From the NCBI GenBank assembly GCA_963662175.1, contig OY759215.1, positions 21,503,079 through 21,567,078 of the forward strand: a DNA stretch of 64,000 nucleotides, in the 5' to 3' direction. Positions 55,588 to 64,000 of the stretch are shown here, piece after piece. The DNA is from Aradus depressus. Taxonomy: Eukaryota > Arthropoda > Insecta > Hemiptera > Aradidae. Position 1 is the first letter of the stretch; each line of letters opens with the position of its first letter. The translations under genes and the position numbers were made by a program. Below the pieces are notes generated by a model that saw nothing but the letters and a program-made list of their open reading frames with translations, was not told the origin of the DNA and ran no database searches.

Positions 55588-55619
55588 AATTGCATCTCTC
55601 ACAAAATTTCAGTTACATA

Positions 55620-55620
<1 letters not shown>

Positions 55621-55652
<32 letters not shown>
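55621..55652. repeat. (CA)n microsatellite
   Basis: About 15 CA units; at the position where TTCCCC and family C copies carry shorter CA-rich text. Confidence 0.95.
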
Positions 55653-55653
<1 letters not shown>

Positions 55654-56129
55654 GATCGCAGAAATTATCAAATCGTGTTCAGGAGAAGTTGAAACTTTTC
55701 TTTATTTTTCCTTCTACTGATTTTATTAATTTAAGCACTCAAAGCACAAGAGGATTACTCTAGAGAACGCTTTATCACGAATACTTTTAGAGAAATTTCC
55801 AAATAAAACTTGGGATCTTTGATCTGCCTTTGCCAGAGGCGATATGGTCGACCCTCTAACCCCACAGATGGACCAAGAGAAACCCAGTGACCCACATGCA
55901 TCTTCCGGGTCCAGTCCACCCCACAAGTCAACATGGTGCATTTTTAACTTTCTCGTTCACCCCACCCTGTCTGGGTCATAAGTGCATCTCAAAAAATTCT
56001 ACAATGAAACAGCTAATGAAAAAAGAAAATTACTATATCCAATTTCAGATAACAGACAACATTTGTTAAGAACTTTGAAATAGGCACTGAAGGGTTTACG
56101 CACCAGTACCTCGAGATGCCAGTCATGAC

Positions 56130-56755
56130 TTACCTATAAGGAAAGTCATGTAATCATGAGGAAATTCGAAGCCGTTGTTTTCCTTTTAAATTCGATTTTG
56201 AGTTTTCACCGGAATTTCATGTTTTCCGATCTTCTGATTCCAAAAATTAAAAAAAAAATTCCTGTCTGTGTGTGTCTATGAACACGATAACTCCCGAAGT
56301 AGAATGAATATCGACTTGAAATTTTACATGCATATCCTGAACCCCATAAGGATAACACCTCTGGACTTTTGATTCATCATGCTAAATTTCTTGTTGGCGC
56401 ATTAATTGCTTAGTAAATATACCTCTAGCTAACTCGGCTGAAAATTGATAGGTATCGGTCACAATAGGGTTTTGTATTTCCTATAAACTTGTTTGTTGAT
56501 ACAATCGTTACTTCGGCAGTTATTAGTGTTTTTGTGTTGGTCAAATAATAGAGAGAGGGGAGGGGGGCTTATATAACCAATAACTGCCGAATTAATAAAT
56601 GTATGAACCCGAAATTGTATATTTAAATCCAAAGTCTTGTAATGACGACACCTATGCATTTTCCGTCGAATCGGCTCTAGGAGGAGACCAGAGGGTTTGT
56701 ACTCAAAAACCCTAGTAACTGCCTATTTAATGATGCATCGAAATGAAATTTTATA
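56130..56755 (+). mobile_element. TTCCCC-family element, several units
   Basis: Diverged 5' end (ACTTACCTATAAGGAAAGTC), the TTTTGAGTTTTCACCGGAAT block, TGTGTGTCTATGAACACGAT, and units before and after 56520. One internal part (about 56360-56535) is in reverse orientation. Confidence 0.8.
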
Positions 56756-57297
56756 TTGCCCAGCTGCCTGTGCACTGCATAGCAGTGGAGGTAGACCAAG
56801 AAAGAAGGAGAGGACTCGCAGATATATACTAGCAGGTCTCTCGGCCAGCACCGCCTTAGCCTTCGGGGGAGGGTTATCTGGATGAGGGCGGGAAGACGGG
56901 ATTGACATGAAAGGAAAGGTTTGAGTGGAATGTAGAGAAGCAGGACTTGATGAAATCAATTATGGAAGGTAAGGTTTGATACATAGAAGGGTTTATCGAG
57001 AATTGTTCTTAGGATTTTGAACTGGAAAGTCTGGATACGCTTGATACTGAATGACTGCACCACCCCATAATTCGAGTCCATATGTCCAAATAGGTCTTAT
57101 TATTGTCAGGTAAATGGTCAGTTTGTTTTCAATAGTCAACCAGTAGTGCAGACCAACCGTCTGTTTAGCTTCTGTCGTGTAAAGAATAGATAAAAAAATA
57201 AAAACAAAAACTAATTTTTATTAAAAAGTGATTTTTTATTTGTAGTGTTTTTAGATCACCATCTCTGGTATAATATTGTAATTATACAACTTTACTC

Positions 57298-57430
57298 TGG
57301 TGAACTGTGATCACCAGACACTAACACCGACATATAAAACATAAAAACACACTGAGGAAGAAACTACAATTTACCGAAACGGTCAAATTTTGAAGTTTTT
57401 TTTATACATTGACAGAATTTCAACTTCCCT
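57298..57430 (+). other. retroelement 3'-end-like text with CTGAGGA...GAAAC motif
   Basis: TCTGGTGA/TCACCAGA hairpin near 57300, then CTGAGGAAGAAACTAC...TTACCGAAACGG at 57352-57381. It parallels the minus-strand motif at 36129-36155. Possible relic of a Penelope-like or LINE 3' region. Confidence 0.25.
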
Positions 57431-57591
57431 CAACAAATGTCAACATCCTGTCACTTTCACCTGTAATTACTCTTTAATATCTCAATTTCCTATAATTTAG
57501 GAAATATGAATACATCCTCCATATTATGGTGGCAAATTTAACCATCTATAAGTTTTTAAAAAATTAAACTTCCTCCTTTCACGTTAGATCG

Positions 57592-57621
<30 letters not shown>
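57592..57621. repeat. poly(A) tract, 30 nt
   Basis: Uninterrupted A run after GTTAGATCG; no recognised retroelement body upstream. Confidence 0.95.
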
Positions 57622-57622
<1 letters not shown>

Positions 57623-57814
57623 CCATTAGCACATAAACAGTAATAAAAGCAATCCCAGCTGATTATCAAATGTCAAATGAAAAAAAAATCCCCTCATCAG
57701 TTTCTACCGAATAATTAATTAATACATTGCTTCATTAAGAAGGGAAAAAACGTCCTTCAAATATTTCAATTTTACCTGAAATATTTCAACATAAATTAAT
57801 ATAGTGGAGTGGCC

Positions 57815-57995
57815 TCCCCCTCTCATTCAAAAATTTAAAAAAAAATGTTCTATTGTTTTTGTGTGTTTGTAAGCAGGATAACAACCGATAGAATGAATAA
57901 ATCGATACGATATTTTATACGTGAATCCAAAATCCTCTAAGGACGATACTTATCAATTTTCAGCCGAATCGGACCTAAACAAAATCGGTCAAGTG
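57815..57995 (+). mobile_element. TTCCCC-family internal fragment
   Basis: TTGTGTGTTTGTAAGCAGGA, ACCGATAGAATGAATAAATC, CTTATCAATTTTCAGCCGAA. Confidence 0.78.
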
Positions 57996-58544
57996 CAAAC
58001 TATACTTACACAATTAGTTTCAGTGCCATGAGCCCCCCACTTAAATTATTAATAGTTAAACCAATGCTTCAGCAGTTATAAAAAAATAAGCAATTAAATT
58101 GTTTATAACAATTGATCGCGATAGAATTTTTCAATCCTGATAATTTTGTCTCTATCTACACCTAATTTCCAATGTTCATAATTTTTTTTTAGATTTTTTT
58201 GAGCGAACCTTTTGGTGATAAGGGTGTAGGACAGCAATTTCTTAGAGTTTTTTCCCGAAAAATGTTTTAAAAAATACATATCATATATACGAGTTCGTGC
58301 TCCAATAAGCTTTCTTTGACACAATGCCCTTGATTTTTTTTTTTTTTTTTCCATCTCCCAATTTACCCCTTGAAATTAACCCAGAATCAAAATTCAACTT
58401 CTTATATTCCAAGTATATAATTGGGCTACCACACTCTATCTCTGTGCTAAATTTCAAAGAGAAAATCGCCTGTGACAGACGGACGGACACCGAAGTAATT
58501 CCATAAGTGTTCCGTTTTGTTAATTTTGGCATGGAGCACTAAAA

Positions 58545-58905
58545 AAGAGGGTGATTAGGGCAGGGGGGGAGGGGGGGGGGGGGGGGAGGCCCCTCTATAC
58601 CAATCCACGTCACCTGCCATTATGAAATATTTCATGTGAAATTGGAATATCTGGAACACTAGGCATCGCACAGGAAGCTCACTAACAATAACTGCCGCCG
58701 GTATAATGAATGTATCGGCAAGAAATTTAACTGAAGGTTTAGAAATCCCTGAGTAAGACCCCATTGATTTTCAAGCAAATCGGTAGATTGATTTCAGGCG
58801 GAGAAAAAACTTAGTTCTTAATTCGCTCTGGGGGTGTGCATCGCTCTGGGGTGTGCATCGCTCTGGGGGTGTGCATTGTTGGAGGTTCATCGTCTTTTTT
58901 TTTAT
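58545..58905 (+). mobile_element. TTCCCC-family 3' part with G tract and local triplication
   Basis: G-rich tract at 58562-58588, unit text CGGTATAATGAATGTATCGG, then ATTCGCTCTGGGGGTGTGCA. The last block (CGCTCTGGGGGTGTGCAT) is present three times in tandem at about 58823-58877, a local amplification of the terminus. Confidence 0.82.
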
Positions 58906-59624
58906 TTTCGTGGAGAATGAAACATTTGCTTATCTGGATACGAAAAATATATAGGTTGCCTACACAGTTCGCCACTAGTATATAGTATCACATCCACAGC
59001 AGAGTTCATTATAATCCTGACCAGATAGGATATAGAAGATTATTGCTGAAAATATTGAATCATAAAGAATTTACCTGGATTTGTCTAGATCTAGAGGCAT
59101 CCTAGTACCAGAAGTGTATCCTAAGAACTGCCGAATGTAGGTGTCCAACTGAAAACTGACCACCTGCATTCAGATTTGATGCACCAACTTAAACACACTT
59201 TCTTCAAGGCAAAAATAGAAAATAGATAAACCAAATGAAGAAGACTCAGTTAAGTGGTCGGTTGAGGATGGTATGAGTGAAATCGGAGAAAGTTGTCCGA
59301 TCACCGAGGACTACTTAACGGAGAGCAAGTGAACCAAACCAAATCTATGTGATATACCATGTCCACTTAACTGGCAACAGTCGTATTGATTTGGGGGAAA
59401 ATGAAAGGGAAAAAAGATTTGAACTGAGAGGTTGTAAGACCAATCTTCATACAAATTAGTTACCTAAATTTGGTAGACTTGAACTGAGAGGTTATAAGTC
59501 CAATCATCATATAAATTAGTTACCTAAATTAGGAAGACGTGGGGTCGTCGGTCCCCAAGAAGTACTTATTCCGCTTCCCCCTATGGGCAATTAGTTACCT
59601 AAATTTAGAAATTACATAAAATAT

Positions 59625-60190
59625 CGTCGGTGGATCACCTGCTATGTACTTCCCCAGTTGAAATTAATCAATTACGTTTTCGCTCTCCACAAAACCAATC
59701 CACCGTTTGTGCTAAAACTCAACATTTGACATAAATAGTATCTTCCTATATTTCACACTAAATTTTGTATCGATACATTCATAACATCGACAGTTATTGA
59801 AATTTTTGAGAGGAGCCCCCCTCTGACCCCCACTCACTTTCGACTGATTCCGCTAAAAATGAATAGATGTAGTCCTTATATGGCTTTGAATGTACGTATG
59901 AAATTTCGTGTCAATGCATTCGTTACAATGGCAATTATTAGAGTTTTTGTTTTAAGCCTACCCCCTAATAGTCCCCTTGCCTCCTTGCTGAAAATCAACA
60001 GGTGTCGTCCTTAGAGGGTTCAGGATAAACATATAAATTTTTGTGTTGGCGTATTCATTCTATCGGGAGTTATAGTGCTCACAGGCACAAACACAGATCG
60101 GGAATCATGAAATTTCGTTGAAAACTCGGCATCGAATTGCTGGCCGATTACATAATTTTCCTTATACTTTGTATAGCTGGGGAAGTAAAA
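59625..60190 (-). mobile_element. TTCCCC-family element, nearly complete reverse copy
   Basis: Both ends present: GTCGGTGGATCACCTGCTAT, GTACTTCCCCAGTTGAAATT at the left, and TATACTTTGTATAGCTGGGG, AAGTAAAAA at the right. About 560 bp with three internal units. A foldback element of family F1 abuts the right end. Confidence 0.92.
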
Positions 60191-60420
60191 ATAAATTCCG
60201 ACAGAATGTAAGATGTCGCATTTCATGTTGGACACAGAAGGAGACACATTACAAACAAGATCATCAATACAACATAAAACACGACACCTTATATTGTGTT
60301 GGAATTTATGTTTCAATGTCTATTATTCATATACCCAGCCCAGCACTGATCCTTTGTCGAAAGAAAAACTTTATTTTCTAATTTTCAATGTATTATAATA
60401 GAAATAAATGGTATATTATT
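60190..60420. mobile_element. foldback element family F1, copy 2 (partial)
   Basis: Inner stem AGATGTCGCATTTCATGTTG against CAACATAAAACACGACACCT (60213 and 60269 regions). The right arm CATATACCCAGCCCAGCACT, then GAAAGAAAAACTTTATTTTC, parallels 11530-11625. The left outer arm is replaced by a TTCCCC element. Confidence 0.72.
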
Positions 60421-60775
60421 GAAAAACTTTCTTTTATTATTTTTTTTTTTTTTATAGTTAAGGAAAACAATCTTTTAGACGCGTATATGTTGGTCCTTCT
60501 TCAAATTTGACAAAAATTGTTAATAAACAAATTTCATCAGGATCAATTTTCCAATAGACTATTCTTCCATAGAACCAGCCGTTTTCGTATAAATCAGTAC
60601 ATGACAACGGGTAGACGGTGAACCGCTCGACTGAAATTTTGATATAATTTATTGTGACCGGAGTGATGCATATATTTCAGCCTTCTATCTCTATTAGTAG
60701 TGACTGAAAAAGCGATAGGAAGATTTAACGTCACAATACTGAATTAATAAAAGATATATATAAAAAAAAAAGGGG

Positions 60776-61093
60776 GGGGGGGGGGCGGTAGCTCAGTGGT
60801 ATGCGTGCTTGACTTCTGAGCTCAAGGTCGTGGGTTCGTAACCCGGCCGAGGCCCTTAGTTTATTTTATCTGGGAGGTAAAATAAACTTAAGCACGCCGT
60901 CCTTCGGATGGGACGTTAAGCGATGGTCCCGAGCCTGTACAATGTCAGGTACTCGTTAAAAACCCCTTCCCTAAGTGAATAAAAATTTAGGGTAGGCAAA
61001 ATTTAGGACTCCCACAGTAGAGTCAGGCTCATGTCCACCAGAGTGACGAAAGAGCGCTTTGGTAGTAGGCGATATGACCTCGTTGTTAAAGCT
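60776..61093 (+). mobile_element. young tRNA-derived SINE, tail lost
   Basis: CGGTAGCTCAGTGGTATGCG after a G run that replaces the usual GGGCGCC, B box GGTTCGTAACCCGG, full body. It ends at CCTCGTTGTTAAAGCTAT followed by an A run and LINE coding text; the CCCGGGCATGAG end and tail are absent. Confidence 0.92.
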
Positions 61094-61094
61094 A

Positions 61095-61499
61095 TAAAAA
61101 AAAAAAATACCAAATTAAATTGTACAAAACTTGGAGTGCACGTTGACACAAGACCAACATGGCGCCCACACATCAACATGAAACTCCAACAAGCACACAC
61201 ACGACTCAGGCTCATCTACCGACTCATAAACGGAAATACACCACTCAGACATCCTTACTTTACAAAACACTAATACTTCCACTCTTAACTTATGCTTGCC
61301 CCGTATGGTTCTACACTAGCCACACCAATATAACAAGATTACAAACATTTCAAAACGATTCCTACAGATAGCAGTGAACGCATCCTGGTTTATCAGGAAC
61401 ACCCAAATCCATCGGGAACTGGGAGTTGCTCCTTCTGCTTCCATGAAGGTCTGCCAACCTGCTCTGGTGCGGTCTACTACAGTCTCGGCTAGCCTGTAG
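61095..61499 (+). mobile_element. Jockey-clade LINE, C-terminal ORF2 fragment, frameshifted
   Basis: Three frames together read as a Jockey-type reverse-transcriptase tail: KLGVHVDTRPTWRPHINMKL, then LLYKTLILPLLTYACPVWFY, then KRFLQIAVNASWFIRNTQIH and RELGV, with a stop at 61497-61499. LTYACPVW and the N(A/S)PW(F/Y).RN..IH..L pattern are typical of this clade. At least two frameshifts make it dead. It joins directly to the SINE at 60776. Confidence 0.85.
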
Positions 61500-61732
61500 C
61501 TCGCAGACTGCAGCCGAGACTGTATCATGACTTTTTATTTTTATTTTGTTTTGTTTCGTGTTTAATTTGTCAATTTGTGTAAAGTACATGTTTAGTATTG
61601 GCCTAAATAAAAATGTTTTTCTTCTTTCAAAAAAACTGTACAAAAAATGCTGCGTAACAATTTCCTTTAAATAAAAAAATTAGGCTACGATGTAATGTTA
61701 TAGGATCAGGTCGGAGGCGCGTGTCGGACCTT

Positions 61733-61800
61733 TTTTTTCTTTTTTTCCTTCTTCGGGTGCTCCTGACCCCTTAGGGGGGTCGGTCACATCACCCTGCGCG
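61733..61800 (-). mobile_element. retroelement 3'-end fragment (same family as 46560)
   Basis: On the minus strand GGTGATGTGACCGACCCCCC and GGGGTCAGGAGCACCC, followed by an A/G-rich run. Shared with 46560-46613. Confidence 0.6.
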
Positions 61801-61844
61801 TGTCGGACCTGACAGCAGCAGAAAAAAGAAGATATGGGTGAATC

Positions 61845-62135
61845 TACAAGCAAGGTACTTCCCCAACGTGAATTAGACACTAAGTTTTCTCTCTCCCTCT
61901 GAAACCATTCTACCAATTTGGGTGAATATATTACAGTTTTTATTTTAAGCCCTTACCTTTGGTCGAATTGACTTAAAACCAATGGGCTTCTGGATACACA
62001 TAAAATTACACAAGACTTTTTTTTTTTCATTTTTGGTACCAGGGGTTGGGAAACATGTAATTCCGATGAAAACTCAATATCAAATTTCTCACCGATAACA
62101 TAACTTCCCCTATACTTAGTGCAACTGAAAAAATA
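61845..62135 (-). mobile_element. TTCCCC-family element, internally deleted reverse copy
   Basis: GCAAGGTACTTCCCCAACGT at one end and AACATAACTTCCCCTATACT at the other, with only about 290 bp between and no G tract. Confidence 0.88.
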
Positions 62136-62547
62136 AAAATATAAGACTGTCTGGAAAATTTAATTGTGAAAGTATTGTATAATATAATGATGAAACAAAT
62201 CATTGACTTTCAAGCTGCCGATCGAAATAAAATGGCTTTCTTAATTTTTTCAAACCCGCACGAGAATTAACTTGATCCGCCAAGACTTTCCAGCCCATCA
62301 ACTGAAACATTCCAAACAAGGTGGGAACAAGAAGACAAATTAGCATAAATATGTTTCTTCAGACTTATTATCATATCTAACATTAATGGGACATGTTAGC
62401 ATGCATAAAGGGACATACATATTAGCATATGCAGGTGCATAAAGTAATTAAATTACAAAAGTATATTAAAATATCATATCTAATGGGGTGTCGTCATTAC
62501 TAACATATCGTTTTATTTTAGAATTTGTAACAGATATTTAAATTAAT
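62136..62547. other. AT-rich DNA, no recognised feature
   Basis: Contains repeated GGGACATGTTAGCATGCATA and GGGACATACATATTAGCATA text around 62388-62430, a minor local duplication. Nothing else recognised. Confidence 0.45.
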
Positions 62548-62561
62548 ATTGTATATCAAAA

Positions 62562-63048
62562 GCCATGGCGGGCGCTGGTGCGTCAGCTGAAGTTTCTGCC
62601 ATGTTGTAGTAGTTTGGTATTAGATTTTGATTATTACCTTTACCCATGTTGTTTAGTTAATTTTATTTGGTTTCTAGCCACCAAACTCTTTATTTTTTTA
62701 TTGTATTATCATTTGTAGTTTTATATTATATTACCATCCACGCATGTTTATCTATCTTATTTCGTTTTCAGCCTTAACACATGTCTTTATTTTATTTTCT
62801 CATTATTCGCATTATTATTTTTGTATGTTTTATGTTTACATATTTTTTTTAAAGAATTTAACGATGATTATTTATTCTCTTCATTTATTTATATAAGCTA
62901 ATAATTTTTTTGTTCTTCATTATCAAATATCTGTAATGCCAACTCCGACTGACGGCTAAATGGCTATAGTCTAAGTTTTTTTTTTTTTCTTTGTATATTT
63001 CTTGGAAAGAGGTTATTTTTCTTCTTTTAATAAAAACCATTCTATTCT
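62562..63048 (+). mobile_element. 5'-truncated LINE insertion, 487 bp, with 14-bp duplication
   Basis: Perfect direct repeats ATTGTATATCAAAA at 62548-62561 and 63049-63062 bracket the insert. It starts GCCATGGCGGGCGCTGGTGC, has a long T-rich 3' UTR-like body, and ends TTTAATAAAAACCATTCTAT followed by TCTATT, a short tandem tail. This is the pattern of target-primed reverse transcription by a non-LTR element, 5'-truncated. Too little coding sequence remains to name the clade. Confidence 0.85.
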
Positions 63049-63193
63049 ATTGTATATCAAAATTTAAATCTCGAAATTGTCAGGAAGCCTTAATAAATAG
63101 TTCTAAATTTTACTGTTGTTGCAAACGTCGAGCAGGTTTGATAAATCATCTAGGATGTAATGAGGACATATGAGTACTGTTTTGGAAATACGT

Positions 63194-63757
63194 TGTACTT
63201 CGCCAGCTATACGAAGTATGGAGGAAGGTATGTAATCGGGAGGAAATTTGATGGCAGTTTTCACCGCAATTTCACGTTTTCCGATGCTCATATTCCAAAA
63301 ATAAAAATAAAAAATCTGTTTGTGTGTTTCTGTGACAAGATAACTCCCGATAAAATGAATGTATCGACACGAAATTTGATACGTGTTTCTAGAACCCCAT
63401 AAGAAAGGAACGTATTGATTTTCAGGCAAATCGGGCAAAGGGAACGGTTTAACACACCTAACAGCCGTTGTATTGAATGTATTGATATGAAATTTTATAA
63501 GTAAATTCAAAACCCCCATTAAGACAACACCTATTAATTTGCAGCGGAATTGACTAAAGAAAAAGGAGGTCAGAGGGAGGCTCAACTCAAAAACCCCAAT
63601 AACTGCTAATATAATGTATCGACATGAAATAATATTAATAATCTCTATGTAACTCAAGTATTGATTTTTAATCCATATGATCGATTGTTTTAGAGGGAAT
63701 GCGAAAATGTAATTGATTAATTCGTGTTGGGGAGGTACATCGTTATTGATTCACCGA
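63194..63757 (+). mobile_element. TTCCCC-family element, near full length
   Basis: 5' end GTACTTCGCCAGCTATACGA, then GTATGGAGGAAGGTATGTAA. Two internal units with short purine-rich tracts follow. The 3' end is GATTAATTCGTGTTGGGGAG, GTACATCG and GATTCACCGAATA. A good reference for the uninterrupted element (about 560 bp). Confidence 0.92.
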
Positions 63758-64000
63758 ATACTTTTTATTCTCTTAAGGTAGAGAAGGCTGGCTCAGTGCT
63801 TCCAATCGCTACCCGAAATGCAGGTAATACTCACAAAAATGTATGGACTTTTAGGAATGTTTTTACAGCTCTAGAAAGTTCGTTTCGATTCCCATTCAAG
63901 ACCGACAGGCAGCGAACTAGACAATTTTCAGGCAATAAACATTTCTATTTTATTTTATAATTTTATGGAATTGGGGGCTTGCCTTAGGGGGTACATCCTT

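Noticed and set aside
58281..58532. 83-codon minus-strand frame and its overlapping neighbours near 58.1-58.5 kb.
   Set aside because: Lysine-rich frames produced by A runs; several frames are open on both strands and none has a domain.
61031..61273. 80-codon ATG frame crossing from SINE into LINE text.
   Set aside because: The first part is SINE body read in frame by chance; only the Jockey part is meaningful.

Overview
The window looks like intronic and intergenic DNA from an arthropod nuclear genome. It is AT-rich and eukaryotic, with no operons or long open reading frames. The only gene I recognise is the actin-bundling ankyrin protein forked (the arthropod espin). Its text is closest to what I know of insect forked, and the commonest SINE ends in short (CCTAA)n tails, the complement of the arthropod telomere unit. 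I cannot name the species.

Gene content. Two ankyrin-coding exons lie on the minus strand at 13177-13314 and 2786-2969. Both have good splice sites, and their reading phases join exactly across a roughly 10.2 kb intron. The next 3' exon should lie left of base 1. A CpG-rich block at 18.9-19.2 kb is the best candidate for an upstream promoter or first exon. Several other segments look coding-like but I do not recognise them (5.5-5.9, 9.2-9.4, 11.0-11.2, 16.4-16.7, 33.6-33.8, 35.0-35.2 and 49.2-50.7 kb). They are recorded as weak candidates.

Repeats dominate the rest. (1) A tRNA-derived SINE of about 345 bp has some twenty copies; three or four look young, two with perfect 12-13 bp target duplications. 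(2) A rarer second tRNA-like SINE is at 9.75 and 11.7 kb. (3) A very abundant element, here called the TTCCCC family, has about twenty copies. It begins with a hairpin-like TTACTTCCCCAG end, finishes with CTGGGGAAGTAC, and carries internal units of about 110-155 bp separated by long orientation-locked G tracts. (4) DNA transposons: two internally deleted mariners with different deletions, an 808-bp hAT derivative and a 357-bp hAT MITE with 8-bp duplications, and MITEs with TA or AATT-like flanks. (5) Decayed LINE 3' ends, one of them a clean 5'-truncated insertion with a 14-bp duplication. (6) Several foldback elements, including a perfect 354-bp palindrome at 42.5-42.9 kb. (7) Minisatellites at 13.4, 28.5, 32.0 and 51.5 kb.

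Layout. 1-13 kb is the large forked intron, filled with SINE, mariner, TTCCCC and foldback copies. 13-19 kb holds the upstream forked exon, a minisatellite and the CpG block. 19-41 kb is repeat-rich with unassigned GC-rich islands. 41-48 kb is dense in MITEs, the palindrome and SINE/LINE composites. 48-53 kb has an unassigned coding-like island and the G-tract array. 53-64 kb holds the hAT copy, a long-TIR MITE, LINE fragments and TTCCCC copies. No rRNA, functional tRNA, CRISPR or recognisable viral gene was seen.
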